Shown: piece after piece, positions 7,334-15,895 of the stretch
How positions within the stretch are numbered: position 1 is the first letter of the stretch
Layout of the letters: the number at the start of each line of letters is the position of its first letter
Made by a program: the position numbers and the translations under genes
Source of the DNA: CAVYWD01 sp963772225
GTDB taxonomy: Bacteria; Myxococcota; Myxococcia; Myxococcales; UBA5297
Reading direction: 5' to 3'
Length of the DNA stretch: 64,000 nucleotides
Assembly: GCA_963772225.1 (NCBI GenBank)
Contig: CAVYWD010000001.1
Location: 1,178,001 to 1,242,000 of the forward strand
Notes under the pieces: generated by a model
What the model was told of the DNA's origin: nothing
What the model saw: the letters and a program-made list of their open reading frames with translations, nothing else
Database searches by the model: none

Positions 7334-8860
7334 TCAGCGCGGCGGAGCGACCCTCAGGCCGAGGTGGTCGTCCGACGCCCAGGCGTAGGCGACGCCGAGG
7401 GCGAGGACGTCCTGGTGTGAGGTCGGCAGGTCCGGCGTCCTCGAGTTCCGGTGCGCGTAGTCGGCGGTGATGCCCAGGCAATGCGGACCGGCGATGCGGA
7501 CGAAGGCCGAGAGGCGCGCGTAGGTCTGGTCTTCCCAGCCCGGCAGCGGGTGGCGCCCGAGGATGAGGTACTCGCGGGCGACGAGGTCCATCATGAAGCG
7601 CTTGTCGACCGAGAGGCGCGCGTCGAGCGCGGCGATGGCCCCGCCCGGTCCCTGGTGGTGGTCCTGCTCGTTCACCACGTCGGGCGGCTGCTTGCGGGAG
7701 TTGCCCGCGGCAATGAGCGGGACCGAGGCCGCGGCGAACCCGGTCAGGGCCGAGTCGCCCCCGAAGCTGAGCTGCCCCGTCGTCCCCACGCCGAGCGCCG
7801 TGGACCCGGCGCGGAAGAGCCCCGCATTCAGGTCTTCGTAGCTGCCGACGAGGCCGGCGACGCCGGCCCAAGGCCCCGAGCGCTGCTCCCATCCCACGAG
7901 GATGCCGTTCAGCAGCAGGGCGTCCTCGGGTCCCTGGCTGTCGCCGCTGATGCCGAGCCGCGCGTGGAACCGGTCGAAGGGGAGGACCGCGGACGAGCCC
8001 GGCCGCTCCATCCAGTAATCGAGCTCCAGATCCCCGCCCCACCAGACGTTTTGAAAGACGCCCTCCGGGCTGCCGAGGCCCCGGCTCCAGTGATAGCCGG
8101 ACCGGCCGCTCACCATGAAATAGGTCGCCGGCCGTAGGTCGAATTCTTGCGTCCGGTATTTGTCCCCGAACAGCAGCCGATTGAATGCCGCGGGCGGATT
8201 GATTACCGCGGCCGCGAGCTCGCGCCAGAACCCGGGGGAGTCGCCACCGCTCTGCAGAATCATGACGTAGCTGCGGAAGAGGATTTCGCCGAGAAACGCG
8301 CCCCCCACGGGCGTCTCGATCTGGTCGTTGATGGACGGAGGCTCGGTTTCCCCTCCCAGCTCCCAGAGGAGGCTGCCGACGAAGGCGTATCCGAAGGACC
8401 ACCAGAACGACAGCCCGCTCGACCGGGCGAAGTTGAACGCGACGCCGCCCATGTACGGGTGGGCCGTGAAGTTCTCCCAAACCGAGTCGGAGTCGTATTC
8501 CCACGGGCCGTGAAGGGCGTGATCCCAAAGCGTATGCAACCCGCGGGTTTGGGCGTAATCCTTGTCGAGAATCCATCGGTCGAACAGGTTCAACCCGACC
8601 AAGAACACCGGCACCTCGATGGAAGGGATGAGGAAGTTGCGCCGATAGACGCGCCCTTCGCCCGAGCTCACGCAGTCGAAAGGCTCGCCTCCCAGCAGCT
8701 CGGTCGGGGCCAGGCTGAAGCGGGGCGGGCTCGCCGTTGGAAGCGTCAAGGCCAGGGCGACTGGGGGAGCCATGAAGGGCCACCGTGGCGGCAGGCCCCC
8801 TGGCGCTTGCGCTCCCGCGGGAATCGGCAGGGCGCAGGCGACGGCCGCGACGGCTGCCAT
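7334..8860 (-). CDS. DUF3943 domain outer-membrane-type protein
   Basis: A 508-residue exported protein. After a signal peptide ending near AGAQA, the region following NFLIPSIEVPVFLVGLNLFD contains the DUF3943 hallmarks: HPYMGGVAFNFARSSG, SFWWSFGYAFVGSLLWELGG and an E-rich loop, then INDQIETPVGGAFLGEILFR. The second half is a series of alternating polar/aromatic strands ending in GVAYAWASDDHLGLRV, as in outer-membrane barrels. Function of the family is not established; localisation to the outer membrane is inferred. The ATG at 8860 is preferred because it begins directly at the hydrophobic signal, but a GTG at 8962 with a strong GAGGAGGGCGGGGAG upstream is an alternative that adds 34 mostly charged/Ala residues. 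It is divergent from the barrel gene at 9263. Confidence 0.78.
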   Translation of the reverse strand: MAAVAAVACALPIPAGAQAPGGLPPRWPFMAPPVALALTLPTASPPRFSLAPTELLGGEPFDCVSSGEGRVYRRNFLIPSIEVPVFLVGLNLFDRWILDKDYAQTRGLHTLWDHALHGPWEYDSDSVWENFTAHPYMGGVAFNFARSSGLSFWWSFGYAFVGSLLWELGGETEPPSINDQIETPVGGAFLGEILFRSYVMILQSGGDSPGFWRELAAAVINPPAAFNRLLFGDKYRTQEFDLRPATYFMVSGRSGYHWSRGLGSPEGVFQNVWWGGDLELDYWMERPGSSAVLPFDRFHARLGISGDSQGPEDALLLNGILVGWEQRSGPWAGVAGLVGSYEDLNAGLFRAGSTALGVGTTGQLSFGGDSALTGFAAASVPLIAAGNSRKQPPDVVNEQDHHQGPGGAIAALDARLSVDKRFMMDLVAREYLILGRHPLPGWEDQTYARLSAFVRIAGPHCLGITADYAHRNSRTPDLPTSHQDVLALGVAYAWASDDHLGLRVAPPR

Positions 8861-9262
8861 CGCCTGCCTCGCCCCGGCGCGCTCGCCGCCTCTCGTCGCC
8901 CCCGCAAGAGCCCGGCCACCCGCCCCCCCGGCCGCCGCGCGGCTGGCAACGTCATGGGTCACGAGGCACTCCCCGCCCTCCTCGCGAGCATGGCGAAGGG
9001 CCGCTTGCCGGGTCCTTGGAGGGCCCGGCCGAGTCGTACGTGCGCGCTCGGCACTCGAATTCCCCACCGAACGAGGCGGCGCTTGCCTGACCGGAGGCCC
9101 AGCGGATTCGCGGCGAAACCTAATTCGCATGCCGGTGGGTCGGCAATCAATCGCGCGACCCACCGAGGGCAGACCCCCATGGGCCTTTGCGCCGGGGGGA
9201 GGACGCCTCGGGGCGCCGCTGCCTAGCTTTCCAGGAGGACGGGCCCTTGCGGCGGCTCCAAA
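8861..9262. other. Divergent intergenic region, no gene recognised
   Basis: The region between the DUF3943 protein and the next outer-membrane protein must contain both promoters. If DUF3943 starts at the GTG at 8962, about 100 bases of this region are coding. Between 8963 and 9262 no frame has recognisable protein similarity, and no clear -35/-10 pair or long palindrome was found. Confidence 0.5.
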
Positions 9263-9937
9263 ATGCTCAGAGCACTCGCGTCGCTTTCGCTGTGCATCGT
9301 CGGACTGGCGCCCGCTGGCGCGGCCGCCGAGGTCTCGCCCTTCGGCGACTTCACTTGGAGCATTGGCGCCGGCCCTTCGGTGCCCGTCTTCGACGCGTCG
9401 AAGCATTTCCCCACAGGCGGCCAGCTCAACCTGGGCCTCGGCTACCGCTTCCTCGGCCGCCTTACGGTGGAAATGGACTACCTCTACAGCAACTACGGGA
9501 TCACGGCCGACTTCCTCCAACCCGGGAGCTTCACCGCCACCCACACCCTGCAGTCCGGGAACCTGAACTTCCTGGTGAGCGTCCTGCCGCGGCCGGACCG
9601 AGTCGACCTCTACGTAGCCGTCGGCCCCGGGGTCTACAACCGCCAGGTCGACATCTCGTCCGTCACCGGCGGCCCGGTTCCCACGTTCTGCGACCCCGGG
9701 CTCTTCCTTTGCGCCTCCACGGCCACGGCCCCAGCGGCGGCCACGCTGGCCCGGGCGTCCAGGACGGACCCCGGGCTCAATGCAGGGCTGGGCATGAGCT
9801 TCTCCCTGGGAGCCCCGGTGAGGCTCTTCGTCGACGCGCGAATTCACCTGATGTGGGGGACGATCAGAACGCCCAGCGGACCCCGTAAAGCCAACGGCCA
9901 GTACATCCCAGTCTCCATCGGGCTTCGCTATTTCTGA
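9263..9937 (+). CDS. Outer-membrane beta-barrel protein
   Basis: A 224-residue protein with a signal peptide (hydrophobic core LASLSLCIVGLAPAGAAA) followed by about eight amphipathic strands, e.g. WSIGAGPSVPVFDASKHF, LNLGLGYRFLGRLTVEMDYL and a last strand YIPVSIGLRYF ending in phenylalanine, the BamA recognition residue of outer-membrane proteins. A Pro/Ala/Thr-rich loop with two cysteines (TFCDPGLFLC) sits near residue 150. The fold resembles the OmpA/OmpW-like outer membrane protein beta-barrel superfamily; no specific function is apparent. It stands divergent from the DUF3943 gene, which is also a likely barrel. Confidence 0.78.
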   Translation: MLRALASLSLCIVGLAPAGAAAEVSPFGDFTWSIGAGPSVPVFDASKHFPTGGQLNLGLGYRFLGRLTVEMDYLYSNYGITADFLQPGSFTATHTLQSGNLNFLVSVLPRPDRVDLYVAVGPGVYNRQVDISSVTGGPVPTFCDPGLFLCASTATAPAAATLARASRTDPGLNAGLGMSFSLGAPVRLFVDARIHLMWGTIRTPSGPRKANGQYIPVSIGLRYF

Positions 9938-10223
9938 GCCGGACTTTGGCGGCGCGAGGCCACGGCTCCCCCGAGCCGTCCTCACAGAGGAGCACGTCGA
10001 GCGCCGTCAGCGCGCCCTGGACGACCCCCGCGGGGTGAACGCCTCCCCCGGCCCCCTGGTTCGGGAGTACACTTTCGCGATTTCTCCTGGTGCCGCAGGA
10101 CCCCCAAGGGGCCTTCCTCGCTTCGGCCAAAGCGAGGCCGGCGCCGCGCTGAGGAGCTCGCATGGATTTGCTGTCGCTGAAGGGCCTCGCGCTCCGGGAA
10201 TGCCCCGAGGGCGCCGGCGAGAC

Positions 10224-12090
10224 TTGAGCCGACGGCGAAAGAATCTCCCCGAGCCCGGCGCCCTGGTCCTCGCGGACGTCCCGGAGCGCAACCGCCTCCG
10301 GGAGCTCAAGGGCCTGCTCGGCGAGCGGCGCGATCAGAATCGCCGAGCTCGACCTGGAGATCGAGACGCTGCGCGACCAGCTCGCGTCGTTCGAGGCCTC
10401 GTACCGCGCCCGCGTGGCGGAGGAGGCCGCGGCGCTCAAGCGGGTCGAGCAGCTCGTGCTCCACCTCGAGCGCTGGGCGGACCTCTTGCGCGAGGCGCCC
10501 GCGCGCGCCGTCACCGCGCAGGCGAAGCGCCTCGAGTCGCGGCGCGCCCGCGAGCTGGCCGACCAGGACGACGGGCCGCTGCCCGGCGCGGCCGAGGAGC
10601 TCGCCGACGCCGAAGGGGAGCCGGCCGCGCTCCCCAAGCCGCCGGGCGACCGGCTGAAGGCGGCCTACCGCGCCCTCGCCCGCCGCTATCACCCCGACCT
10701 CGCCCGAACCGAGGAGGAGCGGGTGCAGTTCGGCGACCTCATGGCGCGCATCAACGCGCTCTACCGCGACGGCGACCTGCCGCGTCTGATGGCCATGGCC
10801 GAGCAGGCCAAAGGCGGCGAGATCGACGAGCCTGAGGCAGGCCTCGCCGAGCAGATCGCCGCGCTCGAGGAGCGGCTCCAATGGTTCGACCGGGTCCTCG
10901 AGAGCCTCCACGACGAGCGCGACGCGCTGGAGCGAACGCCCACCTGCGAGCTCTGGCGCAGCGCCGAGAAGGCGGCGGCCGAGCGGCGCGACCTCGTCGC
11001 CGAGCTCAAGCGAGAGCTGCGCGGGCGCGCCGCGAAATCGTATGCTCACGTCGCGAGCGCCGCGCGCGCGCTGGAGGCCGAAGTGAAGCGCTTCAACCGC
11101 CGGAGCATCCCCGACGGCGCCCTCACCCGGCGCCAGGCCGAGGCCTTGCCGCTGCGCTTCGACCCGTTCGCCGACAAGCGCGTCGTCCGGCTGGGTCTGG
11201 AGGAGCTGCGAAGCCTGACCGCGCGGCCCGAAGTCCTGAGGCTCGCCGAGCGGCTCGAGGCCGAAGCCGAGCAGAAGCCCGGGGTGCTGCGGCTGCTCCT
11301 GTTCGCGTCGGTGAGCGAGCTCTCGGCGTTCCCGCTGCCGGGCCTGGAGTCCTACGACGACCTCGCCCTGCGCTTCTGTGCCCTGTCGAAGGCGGGCGAG
11401 CCGCCGCTCGCGCTGGAGCGGGCGCTGGTCGAGGCCGACCTTTACGTGGAGTACGGCGTGCGGCGCGCGACCGAGAAGGTCGCTCACCTGGGCCTGCGCT
11501 TTCGCACCGAGCTCGCCCGGGACGCGGTGCCGGTGATGCTCAAGTCGCTGCCCATCCGGCGCGAGTTCAAGCGGGTGCTTGGGGTCCTGGGCGAGCGCGA
11601 GACCTGCGCGGCCTGCGGCGCCGAGGTCTTCGCCGTGCCCCTGTTCCGGACGCGGGGTCTGGGCGACCTGAGGGCGCTCGTCTGCCCGCGCTGCGGCCAG
11701 GCCATGCGCAGCTACTGGATGCCCAAGGGCAAGGACGTCCAGGCGGTGCTCAATGCCGCCTTCCTGGACTTCGGCCTCGTCGCCGAGTGCTCGTTCCAGC
11801 TCGGGCGCGGCACCTTCGGCCTCCAGCTCCTCCCGGAGCAGCTGGACGCGATGCGCCTGGGCGAGCTGCGGCGGCGCGTCTACGACGACGTCTTCAAGCG
11901 CAACGAGCTGGAGGTGGCGCTCGAGCACTTGCTTCTGGCGCAGGAGGGCGCGCCGCTCCCCGACGAGGCGCCGGTCGGCGAGCTCGCGTCCACCCCCTTC
12001 GTCATCCGCCTCGCGCCCGAGTCGCCGCTGCGCGAGGGCGAGGCGCTCGAGGTGCTGCGGCACCGCGTGCGGAGCCGATTCCGGACGTGA
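10224..12090 (+). CDS. DnaJ-domain and zinc-ribbon protein with a probable frameshift near its start
   Basis: The long frame 10414-12090 codes for a J-domain fragment (LKAAYRALARRYHPDLA, with the HPD that stimulates DnaK, about 90 codons in), a coiled-coil-rich middle and a zinc ribbon with two CxxC pairs (CAACGAEV and CPRCGQAM), then a C-terminal region without recognised motifs. Upstream, the frame starting at the TTG at 10224 reads naturally into it: ERNRLRELKGLLGERRDQ, and after removing one A at about 10338 the text continues IAELDLEIETLRDQLASF in the long frame. A single-base insertion therefore separates the first 38 codons from the rest. Likely role: co-chaperone or DnaK-recruiting protein; the client is unknown. 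Length about 620 residues once joined. Confidence 0.75.
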
Positions 12091-12637
12091 ATGGACGCAA
12101 GCGGGCCGCTCGTCGCATCGCACGTCGCTCCGCGCTGGCCCTGGCTTGATTCCTTGATTCGCCCTCACACAGCGCCCGTCTCGAGACGTCGGGACGCTGG
12201 CGGATTCTTGGTCAGGGCGCGCGCGAGCTGGCGCAGAGCGGCTCGCCTCCGGCGGCCCGAGTGAACGGCAGAATGGACGGGCTACCTGGGGAGCTCGCGA
12301 CGGCGTGCTCGAGGGCCATCCCGCTCGAGCCTTCGCGCGCGCGGCGAGCGCGGCCCTGCGGTCCAACGGCCTGCACTGGCTCTCGTTCCCCGCCAGGCTC
12401 GCGCCGGTGGCGGCGGCGCTGGCGCTCACGCGGCGCGCTCAGGGAGCGGCCCCGCGGGCCGAGGAATCGGCGGAGCGACTCCTCGCGCGCGGCGGCCTTG
12501 CACAGCGGCGTGGCGGCGGCTCGCGAGGCGCCCCAAGCTTGAATTCGAGCTTTCGGCACGGAGCTGACCTGGGGCCCGCGGCGTGAAATCGAGGGACGTT
12601 CGGTGAGGCCTTCAGGCCTCGCGAAAGGGAGCGGGAA
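12091..12637. other. Intergenic stretch without a supported gene
   Basis: Short open frames exist on both strands, the longest plausible one at 12305-12586, but none has a Shine-Dalgarno, signal or recognisable motif. The last 25 bases include GGGAGCGGGAA, the ribosome-binding site of the following small gene. Nothing else was recognised. Confidence 0.5.
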
Positions 12638-12958
12638 ATGATGGGCGCGGGGGTGCGGAGAATCGGAGCGGCGGCGATGGTGCTCTGGGGCGGGTTGGCG
12701 TGGGGCCAAGCCGCAGGCCCGGCGACGACCGAGCCGCGCGAAAGCGTGCGGGCCACCCGGCCGCAGGGCGAGCCAGCGACCTCCTGCTTCCAGGAAGAAC
12801 GCTGTCCGTTCGGCGCCGAGCAGGCAAAGGTGCCCCAGGAAATTCAGATTGCGGAGTCGTCCCGAGGCACCTTGAAGAACTCCGACCCCGCCGGCTGCTT
12901 CATGCCGGGCCAGTCCCTGGACGTCACTCGGAGCACCGACTACGACTCCGGCGGCTGA
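12638..12958 (+). CDS. Small secreted hypothetical protein
   Basis: A 106-residue protein with a signal peptide (MMGAGVRRIGAAAMVLWGGL, cleavage after AWGQA). The mature part is polar, with three cysteines (SCFQEERC and GCFMPG) that could form a disulfide. GGGAGCGGG lies immediately upstream of two adjacent ATGs, supporting translation. No family was recognised. It is placed alone between non-coding stretches, so no functional hint comes from the context. The gene call is supported by the signal peptide, the ribosome-binding site and a mature sequence that reads unlike neighbouring antisense frames. Confidence 0.5.
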   Translation: MMGAGVRRIGAAAMVLWGGLAWGQAAGPATTEPRESVRATRPQGEPATSCFQEERCPFGAEQAKVPQEIQIAESSRGTLKNSDPAGCFMPGQSLDVTRSTDYDSGG

Positions 12959-13304
12959 CGGCGGCCCAACGCTCAAGGAGCCTCTGAGCAACCGGGGCCG
13001 CCGCCGAGCTTCAGACGATGGCGCAACGAGCATCGCGGGGCTGCGCCGCGCGACGACCTGCAACCGGGAGCCGGGCGGGCGCTGCCCTTGCCGAGGCTGC
13101 GCGCGTCGCGGACACTGGAAGAAGAAGGCGGCTGCCGGAGCGCGCCTCGGGTGTGGTCAAAAGCAAGGAGAGGCACGAGTTGGCCGCCGGCCGGAGCCCT
13201 CAGTTTCGCGCTCGGTGAATCGACGAGTTCGCCGTGGCCACCGCCGGATGGTAGACCCTTTGGCGGCGCTCGCCTGGCGCGCGAGACGCCCCTGGAGGTT
13301 CCGC
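12959..13304. other. Intergenic stretch, nothing recognised except the downstream ribosome-binding site
   Basis: No frame here carries a recognisable motif. GGAGG at 13293-13297, seven bases before the ATG at 13305, is the strongest signal and fixes the start of the next gene. A promoter could not be identified. Confidence 0.4.
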
Positions 13305-14711
13305 ATGGCTCCCCGCCGTCTCGCCGTGCCCCTCGCCAGCGCGGTCCAACCGGCCCCCGCGGCGGCGCAAGCCCCTCGGTGCGACGACCGATGGGGCTCG
13401 AACGATGACCTCGTTCGATCGGCCTCCGATTCGGTGACCGTTCCCTCGCCGGGCCATTTCACCGTCGCGCCCCTCGCCAGCGACGGCTCGGCCTCGCCGA
13501 CCGCCGTCGGCCCCTTCGCTCGCTCCATCGAGGGCGCCCTGGCACTCTTCCCCTTCCTGCACCGGCGCCGACCTTCGCGCGCCGCGGGCCTGCTCGCCGC
13601 ATTGCTCTTCTCAGGCGCCGCGCTCGCCGCCGCCCCGGCGCACGCCAAGGACGCGCCCGGCCGGATCGCGCTCCTCCCTGTGAGAGCGGGCCCGGGCACC
13701 AAGCCGAAGCTCGCCGCCCGCGCCACCGAGCTGCTGGCGCAGAAGCTCTCGGGCGCCCTGCCCCAGTCCACGCTCCTCGGACCCGCCGACGTTGCCCGAG
13801 CCGTGGGGCCGGCCAAGGCCAAGCGGCTCGCGACCTGCGCCGACCCCCGCTGCCTCACCGACGTGGCGAGGGCGACCAAGGCCGAGGCCGTCCTGTTCGG
13901 CTCGCTGGCGAAGGTGGGGAAGTCGGTCGCCCTAACGCTGTCCACCTTCGAGGTCAGGAAGATCAGCCGCCGCTTCACCCAGCGGCTGCCTCCGACCGAG
14001 GACGCCCTCGACGCCGCCTTCGACGAGGCGCTCAAGAAGCTCTTCCCGCTACCTCCTCCCCCGCCGCCCGCTCCCGTCGTCGAAAGCAGCCCAGAGCCGG
14101 AGCCCGCTGCCACTCCAGCCCCGCCGCCGACCCCTGCGACCGCAGCGAATCCCGCCCCGGCGCAGCAGCCGACCGCCGCGACCGCCAACGAGCCCGCCAT
14201 TACCGAACCGACCGAGCGCGCTCACTCCGCGGACCCTTTTCACATCGATGCGCGCCTGCAGTTCGAGCCGAGCCTCGACAAGCTCGGCCTCGCCGGCATG
14301 GCGGGGTTCGTGGGCATCGGCTATGCCGTCGCCCCCCGCCTCGCGGTGGAGCTCGGGGGAATCATCGCCTCCAGCTACGGCGCCGAGCTGCGCCTGAGCT
14401 GGACCCCCATCGACCTCACCTCCGACGGCTCGCTGCGCGCGCTCGTCCGCCTCGAGGGCGCCACGCTCCTCTTCAAGCCCCCGACTGGAGCGACCGCCAG
14501 CGGCGGCATCACCCTCCTGGACCGACTGGCGCTGTTCGGCGCCGGGGCCTCCGTCGGCATCGAATACTCGCCGCTGCCGGTGCTCGCCCTTGGCCTCGAG
14601 GTTCCGGTGCTCTACCTCTTCAATTCACCGCAGCTCGCGACCGCCAGCGGGACCACACAGGTCTCGAAGTTCGCCCTGTTCATTGCGCCGTTCGTGTCGC
14701 TGCGACTTTGA
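13305..14711 (+). CDS. TolB/FlgO-like N-domain plus outer-membrane barrel protein
   Basis: A 468-residue protein in four parts. Residues about 1-95 are low-complexity with an internal hydrophobic stretch (AAGLLAALLFSGAALAAAPA) that looks like the real signal sequence and lies unusually far from the ATG. Next comes a TolB/FlgO-like alpha/beta domain starting RIALLPVRAGPGTKPKL and containing CADPRCLTDVARATKAEAVL, a pattern common in myxobacterial proteins. A Pro/Ala-rich linker of about 60 residues follows, then a C-terminal beta-barrel ending FIAPFVSLRL. Family knowledge suggests the N-domain binds peptidoglycan or lipoprotein partners. The start is fixed by GGAGG seven bases upstream, but the distance to the signal suggests that an initiation site closer to 13560 may also be used. 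Confidence 0.7.
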   Translation: MAPRRLAVPLASAVQPAPAAAQAPRCDDRWGSNDDLVRSASDSVTVPSPGHFTVAPLASDGSASPTAVGPFARSIEGALALFPFLHRRRPSRAAGLLAALLFSGAALAAAPAHAKDAPGRIALLPVRAGPGTKPKLAARATELLAQKLSGALPQSTLLGPADVARAVGPAKAKRLATCADPRCLTDVARATKAEAVLFGSLAKVGKSVALTLSTFEVRKISRRFTQRLPPTEDALDAAFDEALKKLFPLPPPPPPAPVVESSPEPEPAATPAPPPTPATAANPAPAQQPTAATANEPAITEPTERAHSADPFHIDARLQFEPSLDKLGLAGMAGFVGIGYAVAPRLAVELGGIIASSYGAELRLSWTPIDLTSDGSLRALVRLEGATLLFKPPTGATASGGITLLDRLALFGAGASVGIEYSPLPVLALGLEVPVLYLFNSPQLATASGTTQVSKFALFIAPFVSLRL

Positions 14712-14748
14712 GGCGTCGAGCCCTGGCCCGTTCCCCGACTCCGGCGCG

Positions 14749-15204
14749 TCACGGCTTTTGCACCGGCGCCGCCGCCCCGGCCTTCTCCCCCGCCGTCGTT
14801 TCCGGCGGCAAAGCCCCCTGCAGGTCCGGCTTTCCCTCCACAAAAGGGCTCGAATAGGAGCGCGGACGCGCCCCCTCGATGGCGTCGGTTCCGCCGCGCG
14901 TCGCCGTATCGGCCATGGTGAATGCGAGCAACACGACCAAGAAGAAGACGGTCGAGCCGAGCACCAACGCGTTGAATCGGCGGTCGTACCAGAGGTGCAT
15001 GAAGATGGCCGCCACCAGCGTCGCTTTGATCGTCGCCACGAGCAGCGCGATGGCGATGTTCCAGGCGCCGACGTTCACGTAGCTCACGCCTACCGTGACG
15101 GCGGTCAAGGTGAGCAGGGCGGCAAAGACTTTGAGGTACGTCGAGAAGGGCAAGACATGCGGGGCGCCCGCTTCGCCGTGAGCCCCTTCATTCGCGTGGG
15201 ACAT
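14749..15204 (-). CDS. coxD: caa3-type cytochrome c oxidase subunit IV
   Basis: A 151-residue membrane protein with three transmembrane helices: FAALLTLTAVTVGVSYVNVG, then IAIALLVATIKATLVAAIFM with the typical HLWYDRRF that follows, and VLGSTVFFLVVLLAFTMADT. This is the layout of the small CtaF/COX4-type subunit of bacterial caa3 oxidases. The C-terminal tail is Pro/Ala/Gly-rich. It is the last gene of the operon; AAGGAG lies eight bases upstream of the ATG at 15204 and the gap to coxC is 25 bases. It supports assembly and stability of subunits I and III rather than catalysis. Confidence 0.9.
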   Translation of the reverse strand: MSHANEGAHGEAGAPHVLPFSTYLKVFAALLTLTAVTVGVSYVNVGAWNIAIALLVATIKATLVAAIFMHLWYDRRFNALVLGSTVFFLVVLLAFTMADTATRGGTDAIEGARPRSYSSPFVEGKPDLQGALPPETTAGEKAGAAAPVQKP

Positions 15205-15229
15205 GTGCGATCTCCTTCTGGCGAATGGC

Positions 15230-15895
15230 CTATCCGACCAGATACAGCAGCGGGAAGAGGTAGATCCAGATCATGTCCACGAGGTGCCAATAGAGCCCCA
15301 CGCCCTCCACCGGCGAATAGTATCGACTGGTGAATTCGCCGCGGCGAGCCCGCATCAACACCCAGCCGATGAGGCCCATGCCGATGACCACGTGCAGCCC
15401 GTGGATGCCGGTCATCATGAAATAGACGCCGAAGAAGATTCGCGCCTCGGGGTGGGCGAAGCCCTCCGCCGTGAAGAAGCGGCCCGGCAGCAGGCCGTGC
15501 TCGAACTTCTGCCGGTATTCGAAGAACTTGATTGCGAGAAAGACCAGCGCCAGGGCCACCGTCGCCGCGAGCAACGCCACCGTCTCGCGCTTGGCGCCGC
15601 GCTGCGCGGCGCGGACGGCCAGCGCCATGGTGAAGCTCGAGGTGATCAGCGCCACCGTGTTGACCGACCCCAGCACCTTGTCGAGGTGATGGTGCGCTTC
15701 GACGAACGCCTCGAAGTGCCAGCTCCGAAAGACCGCGAAGGCCAGGAACATGCCTCCGAAGAGCAGGATCTCGGTCACCAGGAACAGCCAGACTCCGAGC
15801 TTGTTCGCCTCGAATTGGGCCTCGGCGCTGTCGAAGTGGTGCGCGACGCGAAACTGCGGCGACAGCGCGTCGCCAGGCGTCGGCGATGCGCTCAT
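15230..15895 (-). CDS. coxC: Cytochrome c oxidase subunit III
   Basis: A 221-residue integral membrane protein with five hydrophobic helices, the short form of COX3 common in caa3 oxidases. Characteristic text includes LGVWLFLVTEILLFGGMFLA, HHHLDKVLGSVNTVALITSS, FFGVYFMMTGIHGLHVVIGM and, near the end, GLYWHLVDMIWIYLFPLLYL. These carry the conserved Glu and His positions around the lipid-filled cleft. The subunit stabilises subunit I and supports proton uptake. Its ATG overlaps the true stop of coxA in an ATGA arrangement (15892-15895), which is also the evidence for where the coxA frame should end. Confidence 0.93.
   Translation of the reverse strand: MSASPTPGDALSPQFRVAHHFDSAEAQFEANKLGVWLFLVTEILLFGGMFLAFAVFRSWHFEAFVEAHHHLDKVLGSVNTVALITSSFTMALAVRAAQRGAKRETVALLAATVALALVFLAIKFFEYRQKFEHGLLPGRFFTAEGFAHPEARIFFGVYFMMTGIHGLHVVIGMGLIGWVLMRARRGEFTSRYYSPVEGVGLYWHLVDMIWIYLFPLLYLVG

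Noticed and set aside
12305..12586. A 93-codon gene on the plus strand
   Set aside because: No ribosome-binding site, signal or motif; composition resembles random GC-rich translation.
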